This document shows positions 1 through 8,614 of a stretch of 64,000 bases of DNA, piece by piece. A model generated the notes under the pieces. It saw nothing but the letters and a program-made list of their open reading frames with translations. It ran no database searches and was not told the origin of the DNA. A program made the translations under genes and the position numbers. How positions within the stretch are numbered: the stretch's first letter is position 1; every line of letters starts with the position of its first letter. This DNA comes from Bacteroidales bacterium (lineage in GTDB: Bacteria > Bacteroidota > Bacteroidia > Bacteroidales > Marinilabiliaceae). The stretch is from the NCBI GenBank assembly GCA_017960905.1, contig JAGCYH010000019.1:56027-120026 (forward strand), in the 5' to 3' direction.

Positions 1-2
1 CC

Positions 3-311
3 AGTAGCAACCACGTGATACTTGTCGGCGAAGTTGAACTCTATGCCGACTCAACCGTGCTCAACTGTACCCACCCAAGCGCCATCAGTTTTGCTATTAA
101 ACCCGAAACTCATTTAGTAGCTAACAACAAGGAAATCAGCATTTTAAAATCAAATGACGGCCGCAAAAAAGTTATACAGTCTTTTTCGGGCGATATAGGA
201 CAATACCGCATAACATTCGGACCACAGCCCAAAGGCGCCACCGAATTCGACTTCGTTCAAGACAACCGCGAGGAATGCTTTAGAGTAATGGGCGTGAAGG
301 TGAAAGAGTAA
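3..311 (+). CDS. C-terminal part of an unidentified, probably secreted protein (5' end outside window)
   Basis: The frame is already open at base 3 and ends at TAA 309-311, so only the last 102 residues are present; the in-frame GTG at 15 should not be taken as a start. The visible segment is soluble and beta-rich and ends with a motif of the form F-x-P-x-P-K-G-x-T-E-F-D-F followed by F-R-V-M-G-V-K-V. Endings of this shape occur on secreted Bacteroidales proteins, but I cannot assign a family. The gene runs towards pyrG, 70 bp away, which has its own promoter-like -7 box in between. Confidence 0.6.
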   Translation, partial: SSNHVILVGEVELYADSTVLNCTHPSAISFAIKPETHLVANNKEISILKSNDGRKKVIQSFSGDIGQYRITFGPQPKGATEFDFVQDNREECFRVMGVKVKE

Positions 312-346
312 TGTGATATAATCTTTAATCTTTCAGAAAAAAATGG

Positions 347-354
347 TACTTTTG
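347..354 (+). promoter_or_regulatory. Probable -7 box of the pyrG promoter (TACTTTTG)
   Basis: A perfect TAnnTTTG match lies 27 bp before the pyrG ATG. There is no clear TTG at the -33 position (the sequence there is TTT), so this is a half-supported promoter. It separates pyrG from the truncated gene upstream. Confidence 0.5.
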
Positions 355-381
355 CAGTCGATTTGAAGCGATAGATAACTA

Positions 382-1941
382 ATGGCAGTTTCTGACACAA
401 AATACATATTTGTTACGGGTGGCGTCACGTCGTCGCTCGGCAAGGGCATTATATCGGCCTCGCTGGCCAAACTGCTGCAGGCACACGGCTATCGCACTGC
501 TATACTGAAACTTACGCCGCTGCTCAATGTCGATCAATCGACATTGAACCCTTACGAGCGCGGCGAGTGTTTCGTAGCTTCCGACGGTTCACTAACCGAC
601 ATGGACTTAGGCGTTTACGAGCGTTTTCTGGGAGAACCGACCACCATCGACAACTTCATAACCATAGGCCGGATATTTCAGAACGTGATAAGCCGTGAGC
701 GGCGCGGAGAGTACTGCGGCAAGCCAGTGCAGACCATTCCGCACGTTACAGACGAGATAAAACGCAGCATTGTGGCGCTCGGCCAGCAACAGAAATACGA
801 CATTGTGGTTTGCGAGATAAGCGGCACAGTGGGCGACATAGAGTCGAGCCCATACATCGAGGCAATACGCCAGCTCAAATGGGAGCTGGGCGGCAAAGCC
901 ATCTTCGTGCATCTGACGCTTGTACCCTATCTGAGCGCGGCCAACGAAGCCAAGACCAAGCCCACACAGCACTCGGTGAAGTCGCTCTTCGAGCTGGGCA
1001 TACAGCCCGACGTTCTCATACTGCGCTCCGAGCAAGAACTGCCCGACGACACGCTGCGCAAAGTGGCCATCTACGCCAACATAGCGCCCGACTGCGTTGT
1101 GCAGTCGGCATACATAAAAAACATCTACGAGATGCCGCTCGCCATGCAGAGCCAGCAGCTCGACACCATAGTGATGCGCAAACTCGCTTTGCCACTAAGC
1201 GGCAAAGCCGACCTGACTGTTTGGGAGAAACTTATTGACCGCACTCGTTCAGCCACGGCAAAGATAAAACTCTGCATAATAGGCAATTACACCGAACAAG
1301 CCGATGCGTATAAATCGCTCGTGGAGTCGGTGGCAATAGCTGCGGCGCACAACGACTGCCAGGCCGATGTCCGTTTCGTAAGCTCCGAAAACATCAATGC
1401 CGATAATGTTGGGAAGACGCTGAGCGAATTCGACGCAATAATCATTGCGTCGGACAATCTGAAACGTGGTGCGGGCGGCAAGAAAACCGCCATACGGTTC
1501 GCCCGCGAGGGCAATGTTCCGATACTTTGTATCGGAACCTCCATGCAACTTGCCATCGATGAACTGAAAGAGGCGAAAGAGCCTTCAGACAAAAAAGAAA
1601 AAAACACCGCAACAGCCGCAGCCACTACTTCGGGCACGGCCGAATGCACAATAACCGCCGGCTCGAAAGCGGCTGAGATATACGCCACCGACAAAGCCAA
1701 AGAACGTCATTATCAGGCAATTGACATTGCCGAGACGGAATTTGACGGCATTGCCAGTCTGGGCTTTTCGGTTTCGGCCGTATCGGCCGAAACAAAATGC
1801 GCCGAAATAATAGAATTACCCGCACATTGTTGGTATATTTGCACCGCGTTCCGCCCCGAGTTCAACAACTCGGTCGAAGCGCCCCACCCGATTTTCAACT
1901 CATTGATAGACAAAACGATAAACCGGCAAAAGAATAATTGA
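382..1941 (+). CDS. pyrG: CTP synthase homologue with an inactivated glutaminase domain
   Basis: PyrG makes CTP from UTP with ATP, using ammonia released from glutamine by a C-terminal class I amidotransferase domain. The N-terminal synthetase half keeps the P-loop (SSLGKG, Lys21), Lys43, the metal-binding Asp75 and Glu145, the EISGTVGDIES segment and KTKPTQHSVK. Several near-invariant positions differ: KLDP is KLTP, the His of QHGEV is Arg60, and the Glu of DGAETD is Leu71. The amidotransferase half (from about residue 293) is degenerate. The nucleophile motif LGICLGMQ reads LCIGTSMQ, so Gly385 occupies the cysteine position; the FHPEF histidine is Arg491, with only Glu493 of the triad kept; the GGFG oxyanion loop and the GGTMRLG and RHRHR motifs are gone, partly replaced by a Lys/Ala/Thr-rich stretch. 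Length is 519 residues against about 535-545. It sits directly upstream of yidC, the usual Bacteroidota location of pyrG. My inference is an ammonia-dependent or regulatory CTP synthase. The frame is intact, so it is not an obvious pseudogene. Confidence 0.9.
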   Translation: MAVSDTKYIFVTGGVTSSLGKGIISASLAKLLQAHGYRTAILKLTPLLNVDQSTLNPYERGECFVASDGSLTDMDLGVYERFLGEPTTIDNFITIGRIFQNVISRERRGEYCGKPVQTIPHVTDEIKRSIVALGQQQKYDIVVCEISGTVGDIESSPYIEAIRQLKWELGGKAIFVHLTLVPYLSAANEAKTKPTQHSVKSLFELGIQPDVLILRSEQELPDDTLRKVAIYANIAPDCVVQSAYIKNIYEMPLAMQSQQLDTIVMRKLALPLSGKADLTVWEKLIDRTRSATAKIKLCIIGNYTEQADAYKSLVESVAIAAAHNDCQADVRFVSSENINADNVGKTLSEFDAIIIASDNLKRGAGGKKTAIRFAREGNVPILCIGTSMQLAIDELKEAKEPSDKKEKNTATAAATTSGTAECTITAGSKAAEIYATDKAKERHYQAIDIAETEFDGIASLGFSVSAVSAETKCAEIIELPAHCWYICTAFRPEFNNSVEAPHPIFNSLIDKTINRQKNN

Positions 1942-1966
1942 TTGTAAAACAAAATAAAAACTAACT

Positions 1967-3808
1967 GTGGACAAAAGATCGTATTTAGGCCTATTTTTAA
2001 TCTTTGTAGTAATAGTAGTTTTCTACTGGATTAACCAGCCATCGGAAGAAGAACGCGCCCGCTGGCAGCAATATCACGAGCAGCTTTTGCTCGAAGAGCA
2101 GCAGCGGCAGGACAGCATAGCTCGCGCTCAACTGGCTCAGCAGCAGCTGGCCGACACCATCAGCCCCACCGACACCGCCGCCATTGCAGCCGCCAAGAAA
2201 GCTAAATTCGGACTGCTCACCGACGTCAGCGAAGGCACGGAGCAATTCACAACAATAGAAAACAACGTTGTAAAAGTTGTTTTCTCAAACAAAGGCGCTC
2301 GCATATACTCAGTTGTACTGAAAGATTATAAGTCGTTCGGCGACAAGCCTTTATGCATGTTCAACGGACAAAGTAACGAATTCGGTTTCGGCTTCACGCA
2401 CAACAACCGCACATTCTACACCAACGAGCTGTACTTCGGTCAGCCTCAGATACAGACCGCGCCCGACAGCACGCAGAGCGTAACATTCAGCATACCCATC
2501 GGCGACGGCTCGCTCGTGTACAAATACTCGCTGCCCAACAACAGCTACGCTGTTGATTTCAGCCTCTCGTCGGTCAACCTGGGCGACAAAATCTCGGTCA
2601 ATGGCGCCGCCATCGACCTCGAATGGATAATGGACATGCCCGCTCTCGAGAAAGGCCACAAAGCCGAAGGCATGTGGTCGAGCATTTACTACCGCTATAC
2701 CGATGGCGATGTTGAAGAACTCGGCACCATGGGCGAACAGAGAGAAGAGGTGAACATGGGCTTGCAATGGATTGCATTTAAAGACCAGTATTTCAGCTCG
2801 ATTCTCGTTGCGAAAGAGAGCTTCGCAGGCGCTCAGCTCTCATCGCGCAGCTACAACGAGACCGACTCGCTCATAAAGCACGTTGACGCAAAAGTGGGCG
2901 TGAAACACAACTTCAGCGACAACTCTACCTCGAACTTCCAATTCATCTTCGTGCCAAACTACTTCTACACGCTCGACAGTTTCGAAGGTTTGGAACTCAC
3001 TGAACTGCTGCCACTTGGCTGGGGTATCTTCGGATTGATTAACGAATATTTCATCATTCCGGTGTTCAAATACCTCGAGAATGTATTCTCGAACTACGGC
3101 ATTATAATACTGATACTCACGCTGATAATAAAGCTGATAATATTCCCGATGACCTATTCGTCGTACAAGTCGCAAGCCAAGATGCGCGTGTTGAAGCCGC
3201 AAATCGACGCGATAAACGAGAAGATACCGGCCGACAAGCCCCTCGAACGCCAGCAAGCCACCATGGCACTCTACAAGAAAGCCGGCGTAAGCCCTATGGG
3301 CGGCTGTCTGCCAATGCTCATTCAGATGCCTATTCTGTTTGCCGCATTCCGCTTCTTCCCTGCCGCCGTCGAACTGCGCGGGCAGTCGTTCCTCTGGGCC
3401 GACGACCTCTCGACATTCGACTCGGTGCTCAACCTGCCGTTCTCCATTCCGTTCTACGGCGACCACATCAGCCTCTTCTGTCTGCTCATGTGCATCACCA
3501 ATATCGTGTTTACCAAATTTAACATGCAGACACAGTCGAGCAGCGGTATGCCCGGTATGAAATTCATGATGTATTTCATGCCAATAATGCTTCTGTTCTT
3601 CTTCAACGACTACCCTTCGGGCTTGTGCTACTACTACTTCCTCTCGACATTAATAACTGTTATTCAGACAATTGTGATAAAACGGTTCTTCATTGATGAG
3701 CAAGCCATTCTGGAAAAAATAGAAGCCAACAAGAAACGCCCGTCGAACGGCAAATCGCGCTTCGAGAGAATGATGGAGGCGCAAATGAAAAAAATGCCTA
3801 AAAAATAA
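1967..3808 (+). CDS. yidC: Membrane protein insertase YidC
   Basis: YidC inserts and folds inner-membrane proteins, alone or with Sec. The start is GTG at 1967 (VDKRSYLGLF), giving 613 residues, normal for the Gram-negative type. Residues about 6-23 are the first membrane helix, followed by a Gln-rich linker, a large beta-sandwich periplasmic domain (about 90-340) and the conserved Oxa1/YidC core with membrane segments near 350-375, 440-460, 500-520 and 535-560, then a Lys/Arg-rich tail (RFERMMEAQMKKMPKK). The cytoplasmic hairpin between the first two core helices carries the usual charged sequence (KMRVLKPQIDAINEK). It starts 25 bp after pyrG and is probably cotranscribed with it. Confidence 0.96.
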   Translation: MDKRSYLGLFLIFVVIVVFYWINQPSEEERARWQQYHEQLLLEEQQRQDSIARAQLAQQQLADTISPTDTAAIAAAKKAKFGLLTDVSEGTEQFTTIENNVVKVVFSNKGARIYSVVLKDYKSFGDKPLCMFNGQSNEFGFGFTHNNRTFYTNELYFGQPQIQTAPDSTQSVTFSIPIGDGSLVYKYSLPNNSYAVDFSLSSVNLGDKISVNGAAIDLEWIMDMPALEKGHKAEGMWSSIYYRYTDGDVEELGTMGEQREEVNMGLQWIAFKDQYFSSILVAKESFAGAQLSSRSYNETDSLIKHVDAKVGVKHNFSDNSTSNFQFIFVPNYFYTLDSFEGLELTELLPLGWGIFGLINEYFIIPVFKYLENVFSNYGIIILILTLIIKLIIFPMTYSSYKSQAKMRVLKPQIDAINEKIPADKPLERQQATMALYKKAGVSPMGGCLPMLIQMPILFAAFRFFPAAVELRGQSFLWADDLSTFDSVLNLPFSIPFYGDHISLFCLLMCITNIVFTKFNMQTQSSSGMPGMKFMMYFMPIMLLFFFNDYPSGLCYYYFLSTLITVIQTIVIKRFFIDEQAILEKIEANKKRPSNGKSRFERMMEAQMKKMPKK

Positions 3809-3827
3809 GCCGACTGGCTACACAGAT

Positions 3828-3861
3828 AAAAAAAACGTCGCATATTTGCGACGTTTTTTTT
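3828..3861 (+). terminator. Rho-independent terminator after yidC
   Basis: Inverted repeat AACGTCGCA / TGCGACGTT with a 4-nt loop, preceded by an A-run and followed by eight T. It ends the pyrG-yidC unit; the MATE gene starts 20 bp later, so some read-through is possible. Confidence 0.85.
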
Positions 3862-3880
3862 ATAGACAGACGAAACACAG

Positions 3881-5221
3881 ATGAAACTCCATGGCATACT
3901 ACGCTCGCGCCTGCTGCACCTGACGTGGCCTATCTTCGTTGATACCACGCTGATAATGCTGCTCGGCATAGGCGACATATTCATGCTCGGCGGCTACTCC
4001 GACTACGCCGTAGGCGCTGTCGGTGTGGTGAACCAGATTCTGAACATGGTGTTTCTCATTTTCGGTGTTGTAACTACCGGCACATCAGTGCTTTGCGCCC
4101 GATATACGGGCGCAAGCGACATGCAGTCGACAAAACGCATTGTTACCGTTTCGATGATACTCAACATCGTTTTCGGCATTGTGGTGAGCATCTGCCTCAA
4201 CACCTTTGCCGAAGAGATACTGGGCCTCATGGAGATACGCGACGAGCTGCTACCCGACGCCGTGACATACATGAAACTCGTGGGCGGTTTCGCCTTTCTG
4301 CAAGCCATCTCGCTCACCTTCTCGGCCATACTGCGCGCTCTGCAACGTCCGAAATTTCCGATGTTGGCGATACTTATCGTCAACATTATCAACATAATAG
4401 GCAACTACACACTAATCTACGGACACTTCGGCGCACCGGAACTCGGCACCGAAGGTGCCGCATACTCCACCATCATTTCGCGCACCATATCGGTCGTTGT
4501 GCTACTCTACTCGCTCTTCTTCATAGTGCTCAAAGACTACACCAAAGCCGACCTGATAAAGATAAGCCGGTCGAAATTCCGCGAAGTGCTCAACATCGGC
4601 CTGCCGTCGGCAGGCGAGCTCATCTCGTACAGCACGGCGCAAGTGGTGGCCACTTACTTCATCAACACCATTAGCAACGAAGCCATAATAGCGCGCACCT
4701 ACGTAGTCAACATAGTGATGGTGAGCTACTTATTTGCCTTTGCGGTAGCGCAGAGCAACAGCATAATGGTGGGTTACCTTGTTGGCGGGCGGCATTACAA
4801 TGCCGCCCACAAACTGACGCTTTTCAGCGTTCGCTCGGCTATGATAATTTCTGCCGTCATAGGCCTTATAATCGCTCTGACAGGCAAACACATTGTAGGC
4901 ATGATTACCGACAATGCCGAGATAATTGCCTACACGGCAATTGTCGTGTGGATTGACATAGCGCTTGAAGCAGGCCGCGCGCTGAATCTCATTGTCATTC
5001 AGGCACTTCGCTCGGCCAACGACTATATTTTTCCAGTTGCCTTCGGCGCTCTGTCGGTTTGGGGAATAGCCGTCGGTGTGTCGTATCTGCTGGGAATTGG
5101 CTACGGATTCGGCCTGGTGGGTGTATGGATAGGCTTCATGCTCGACGAGAATTTCCGTGGCTGGACAATGCTCCACCGATGGAACAAACGCCAATGGATT
5201 GAACGCGTTAACAAGAAATAA
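3881..5221 (+). CDS. MATE-family multidrug/metabolite exporter
   Basis: Integral membrane protein of 446 residues with about twelve hydrophobic segments in two halves, the MATE layout. It starts with a short amphipathic segment (LRSRLLHLTWPIF), and LGIGDIFMLGGYSDYAVGAVGVVNQ matches the conserved first-helix region of the family. Proteins of this class exchange Na+ or H+ for cationic drugs or metabolites. The closest-looking relatives are the DinF/NorM-like transporters of Bacteroidota. The substrate cannot be read from the sequence. It stands alone: yidC's terminator is upstream and a hairpin follows its stop codon. Confidence 0.88.
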   Translation: MKLHGILRSRLLHLTWPIFVDTTLIMLLGIGDIFMLGGYSDYAVGAVGVVNQILNMVFLIFGVVTTGTSVLCARYTGASDMQSTKRIVTVSMILNIVFGIVVSICLNTFAEEILGLMEIRDELLPDAVTYMKLVGGFAFLQAISLTFSAILRALQRPKFPMLAILIVNIINIIGNYTLIYGHFGAPELGTEGAAYSTIISRTISVVVLLYSLFFIVLKDYTKADLIKISRSKFREVLNIGLPSAGELISYSTAQVVATYFINTISNEAIIARTYVVNIVMVSYLFAFAVAQSNSIMVGYLVGGRHYNAAHKLTLFSVRSAMIISAVIGLIIALTGKHIVGMITDNAEIIAYTAIVVWIDIALEAGRALNLIVIQALRSANDYIFPVAFGALSVWGIAVGVSYLLGIGYGFGLVGVWIGFMLDENFRGWTMLHRWNKRQWIERVNKK

Positions 5222-5253
5222 CGACACAATTCTTTTTTCCCGAAAAAATAAAT

Positions 5254-5275
5254 GCCGTTAGTTTGCGCTAACGGC
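5254..5275 (+). promoter_or_regulatory. Perfect 8-bp inverted repeat overlapping the wza-like promoter
   Basis: GCCGTTAG and CTAACGGC flank a 6-nt loop (TTTGCG) that contains the TTG of the -33 element used by the next gene. A short T-run follows, so it could also terminate the MATE transcript, or serve both roles. Confidence 0.55.
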
Positions 5276-5293
5276 TAAATTTTTGTAAATTTG
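5263..5293 (+). promoter_or_regulatory. Promoter of the exopolysaccharide export genes
   Basis: TTG at 5263-5265 and TAAATTTG at 5286-5293 separated by 20 bp match the Bacteroidota primary sigma consensus (TTG, N19-21, TAnnTTTG). The gene starts 24 bp downstream of the -7 box. Confidence 0.7.
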
Positions 5294-5317
5294 CGTGTTA
5301 AAAACTTATCATAAGAG

Positions 5318-6121
5318 ATGAACTTTTTTGGCAAACTCTACAACCATAATAGTAAATTGCTCAATATCAGCTTTTTACTTATAGCTACGATGCTATTATC
5401 ATCGTGCATTCCCCAGAAACAGATAGTACTGCTTCAGAACAAATCGGGCAATGATGTGTTCTCGGCAGTTCAGAATATAACCGAGCGTTACGTGCTTCAG
5501 CCCAACGACCTGCTGTTCATCAACGTAACATCGCCCGACCCGAAACTGTCGGTATTCTTCAACCCGCAGGTGGCCACAGGCGGCAATGCCAACACATACG
5601 CACGCGAATTCTTCTACTACGAAATAGACGACAGCATGAACATCAACTTTCCCGTTACCGGGAAAGTAAACCTCAAAGACTGCACCATAGCTCAGGCACA
5701 TGCGCGATTGTACAAAGAAATATCGAACTACCTGAGCGACTTCACGCTGATAGTGAAATTGGCCTCGAACAGCTTCTCGATAGTGGGCGAAGTGAACAAA
5801 CAAGGCCAGTACACAATGACGCACAACCAGATAACCATCTTCGATGCGCTCGCACATGCAGGTGGTTTCACCTCTTACGCAAAGCGTAAAGAGGTGAAAC
5901 TGATACGCAAACTGCCCAACGGTGACGCCAAGGAAGTGGTGATTGACCTCACCGACGACAACATAATCAACTCCGAATACTACTACATCTACCCCAACGA
6001 CATTCTCTACGTCCGTCCGCTTAGAGTAAAGACTTTCGGGTTCGGCGAATCCATTTCGTTCAACCTCGTTACTTCACTGCTAACCATATATCTGTTAATC
6101 CTAAGCATCAAAAAAGAATAA
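5318..6121 (+). CDS. Polysaccharide export outer-membrane lipoprotein (Wza-like)
   Basis: 267-residue protein with a lipoprotein signal ending LLSSC (Cys30). After it come the polysaccharide export (Poly_export) domain (RYVLQPNDLLFINVTSPDP, about residues 55-150) and an SLBB-type segment (FSIVGEVNKQGQYTMTHNQITIFDALAHAGG, about 150-190). A hydrophobic C-terminal helix (FNLVTSLLTIYLLILS) would span the outer membrane, as in Wza where C-terminal helices form the pore. It begins a unit with the Wzc-like kinase 3 bp downstream. Role: export channel for a capsule or exopolysaccharide. No glycosyltransferases are in the window, so the synthesis genes must lie elsewhere. Confidence 0.9.
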   Translation: MNFFGKLYNHNSKLLNISFLLIATMLLSSCIPQKQIVLLQNKSGNDVFSAVQNITERYVLQPNDLLFINVTSPDPKLSVFFNPQVATGGNANTYAREFFYYEIDDSMNINFPVTGKVNLKDCTIAQAHARLYKEISNYLSDFTLIVKLASNSFSIVGEVNKQGQYTMTHNQITIFDALAHAGGFTSYAKRKEVKLIRKLPNGDAKEVVIDLTDDNIINSEYYYIYPNDILYVRPLRVKTFGFGESISFNLVTSLLTIYLLILSIKKE

Positions 6122-6124
6122 CAA

Positions 6125-8614
6125 ATGGATAATCAGCAAAATAACGAACAGCAGCAGCAAGAAGAGAGCTTTCTGAACATTGACTTCCGAAAGCTGTTAT
6201 CTGATGTTATCCGCCTCTGGTGGATGTTCGTCATATCTATTGCAATATCAATATTCTGCCTCTACCTGTACAACCGTTACACACGTCCGACCTACCGCAC
6301 CGACCTGACTCTCATTATTGACCAGGACGGCGACGGACGCGCAAGCTATCAGTCGCAGCAGAACATCATCGACGGCATTATGCTGGCGCCCGGAATGCGC
6401 AACATCGACAACCAGATAGCCATACTTAGCTCATACACAATGATTAACCGCATTGTGGAAGAGATGGGCATCTTCATATCGTACTATCACAAAGGCAACA
6501 TAGCCGACACCGAATGTTATCCGCGTCCGCCTTTCGATGTTGACATGGATTCGACTCATGTTCAGCCACTTAGCGTACAAATATACGTTTCGATAATCGA
6601 CAGCGTAAGCTACGAGCTGAACGTGAAAAGCGAGCGTGCCGAGCTTTACAACTACTCCACACGCATGTCGGAAGGCTCTATGCCTATCGAGGTAAGTGAG
6701 CGCCACCGCTTCGGCGACCCGATAATCACCGAATGGGGCGCGTTCACAATAAGCCTGCCAGAAGAAGGACTTAAGAAAATCGACAACTACTACTTCCGCT
6801 TTGAAAACCCTTATGCGCTGACATCGACGTTCCACAGCGGGCTGAAAATCATACGCGACCAAGAAACGAACTCGACTGTTGTAACGCTCTCGATAAACGG
6901 CACAAACCGTCGGAAATCGGAAGATTTCCTAAACCAGCTGGCGGCTCTATACATAAGCGACAACCTTGCGCAAAAGAACAAAATAGCCGACAACACCATA
7001 GCGTTCATCGAGTCGCAACTCGTATCGCTATCCGATACTCTCGACGACATTGGCATGCGACTGAGCAACTTCAGAGCCAACCACGGTCTGCAACAGACGG
7101 CTACCGCCAAAGGCAACACCATACTTAACGAGCTGCAAGGATATGAGCGCCAAATACAAGAGCAACAGCTCTTTATGACGTACTACAACTACCTTGAGGA
7201 ATACTTTTCATCTGACAGCATACTCAACGGCGTGATAGCGCCTGCCGTATTCGACACGAAAAGCCCAAGCATAGCACAGCAGCTGACCCAGATAATGCAG
7301 CTCAACAGCGAGAAACAGGCTTACCAAGACACATACGGCAAGCAGAGCAACCCCGCCAGCCGCGAAGTGATGGCCAAACTGCAAATTGCGCGCAGCACAT
7401 TGCTGCGCAGCATCGCAAGTCATAAAAACATGACAGCCAACAACATAACCGAACTTCAAGCAAAAGAGGCCACCTGCAAGAAAGAACTTATGGGACTGCC
7501 CGAGACCGAACGCATATACCTCGGCATCGACCGCAAATTCACCCTCAACAACGAGGTTTACACCTTCTTGCTGCGCAAACGCTCCGAATCGCAGATACAA
7601 AAAGCGTCGAACACGCCCGACCACCGCGTAATCGACCCCGCTATGACTGCCGGGCGGCCCGTTGCGCCTAACTATCAGAAAAACAGAGTTTTTGCGTTCG
7701 CATTGGCTCTCGCAATACCGTTGTTGTTCATCATACTGCGCCAGATGCTCGACTCGAAGCTCCGCACGCCCGACGACATCAAACGCATAGCCAACTTCCC
7801 GATAATAGGCGAAATACCCAACAATAAACGCGAGACACCGTTCATTGTGCTCAAACATCCGAAATCCATTTCGGCGGAAGCCTTCCGCCGAATGAGAAGC
7901 CGAATAGAATTCATGGTTTCGGGCAAGAAAAACATCATCATTGCCATCTCGTCGTCGATACCGTCGGAAGGCAAGACGTTCTGCTCGGTGAATATCGCCT
8001 CGGTGTTCGCCATCAACCACAGCAAGACCATCCTGCTCGGTTTCGACCTTCGCAAACCTGGTCTGTCGGACATCATAGACAAGGACAAAGACAAAGGTAT
8101 ATCTAACTATATAATAGGCGATTGCACTCTCGACGAAACCATAATTCACTACGAAAAGAACTTCGACATCATGCTTGCCGGCGCCATTCCGCCTAATCCG
8201 GCGGAATTGATTTCGAGCCAGCAATGCGCCAATATGATGAACGAGCTCAAAGAGCGCTACGACGTGATTGTAATCGATACGCCGCCTATGAGCCTTGTGT
8301 CCGACGCTTACCTGCTCTCGCGCTGGGCCGACACGCTGCTCTTCATTTCGCGCCTCGACTATACGCTCAAAGACGCTCTGTCGTACACCGTATCGACATT
8401 CGAAGGCGAAGGAATCAAAAACGTGGGCTTGGTAATTAACGACACCAACAGCCGCAAATCGCGCTACGGTTACGGGCGCTACGGTTACGGCTATGGCCGA
8501 TATGGTTACGGACGATATGGCTACGGACGCTACGGATATGGCAAATATGGCTACGGCAAGTACTACGGCAGTAAAGACGACGATAAGTCAAACGGTTATT
8601 ACACAGAGGATTAA
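6125..8614 (+). CDS. Wzc-like polysaccharide co-polymerase with bacterial tyrosine kinase domain and Gly-Tyr repeat tail
   Basis: 829 residues. Order: cytoplasmic N-terminus, membrane helix (about 32-50), Wzz chain-length domain, a coiled-coil-rich periplasmic part ending with a GNVR-type segment, second membrane helix (about 518-540), then a BY-kinase. Kinase motifs: Walker A SSIPSEGKTF, Walker A' region FDLRKPGL (the usual LIDADLRRP is reduced to LLGFDLRKP) and Walker B VIVIDTPP. The last about 50 residues are repeats of R/K-Y-G-Y-G, with 17 tyrosines ending in GYYTED; this replaces the compact Tyr cluster of Wzc that is autophosphorylated. Known family role: phosphorylation cycles set polymer length and export together with Wza. 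Downstream the TPR lipoprotein starts immediately after the stop codon. Confidence 0.92.
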   Translation: MDNQQNNEQQQQEESFLNIDFRKLLSDVIRLWWMFVISIAISIFCLYLYNRYTRPTYRTDLTLIIDQDGDGRASYQSQQNIIDGIMLAPGMRNIDNQIAILSSYTMINRIVEEMGIFISYYHKGNIADTECYPRPPFDVDMDSTHVQPLSVQIYVSIIDSVSYELNVKSERAELYNYSTRMSEGSMPIEVSERHRFGDPIITEWGAFTISLPEEGLKKIDNYYFRFENPYALTSTFHSGLKIIRDQETNSTVVTLSINGTNRRKSEDFLNQLAALYISDNLAQKNKIADNTIAFIESQLVSLSDTLDDIGMRLSNFRANHGLQQTATAKGNTILNELQGYERQIQEQQLFMTYYNYLEEYFSSDSILNGVIAPAVFDTKSPSIAQQLTQIMQLNSEKQAYQDTYGKQSNPASREVMAKLQIARSTLLRSIASHKNMTANNITELQAKEATCKKELMGLPETERIYLGIDRKFTLNNEVYTFLLRKRSESQIQKASNTPDHRVIDPAMTAGRPVAPNYQKNRVFAFALALAIPLLFIILRQMLDSKLRTPDDIKRIANFPIIGEIPNNKRETPFIVLKHPKSISAEAFRRMRSRIEFMVSGKKNIIIAISSSIPSEGKTFCSVNIASVFAINHSKTILLGFDLRKPGLSDIIDKDKDKGISNYIIGDCTLDETIIHYEKNFDIMLAGAIPPNPAELISSQQCANMMNELKERYDVIVIDTPPMSLVSDAYLLSRWADTLLFISRLDYTLKDALSYTVSTFEGEGIKNVGLVINDTNSRKSRYGYGRYGYGYGRYGYGRYGYGRYGYGKYGYGKYYGSKDDDKSNGYYTED

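Noticed and set aside
382..1941. pyrG as a pseudogene or sequencing artefact
   Set aside because: The frame is intact to a proper stop, the synthetase half keeps key catalytic residues, and the altered glutaminase sites are spread substitutions, not one frameshift.
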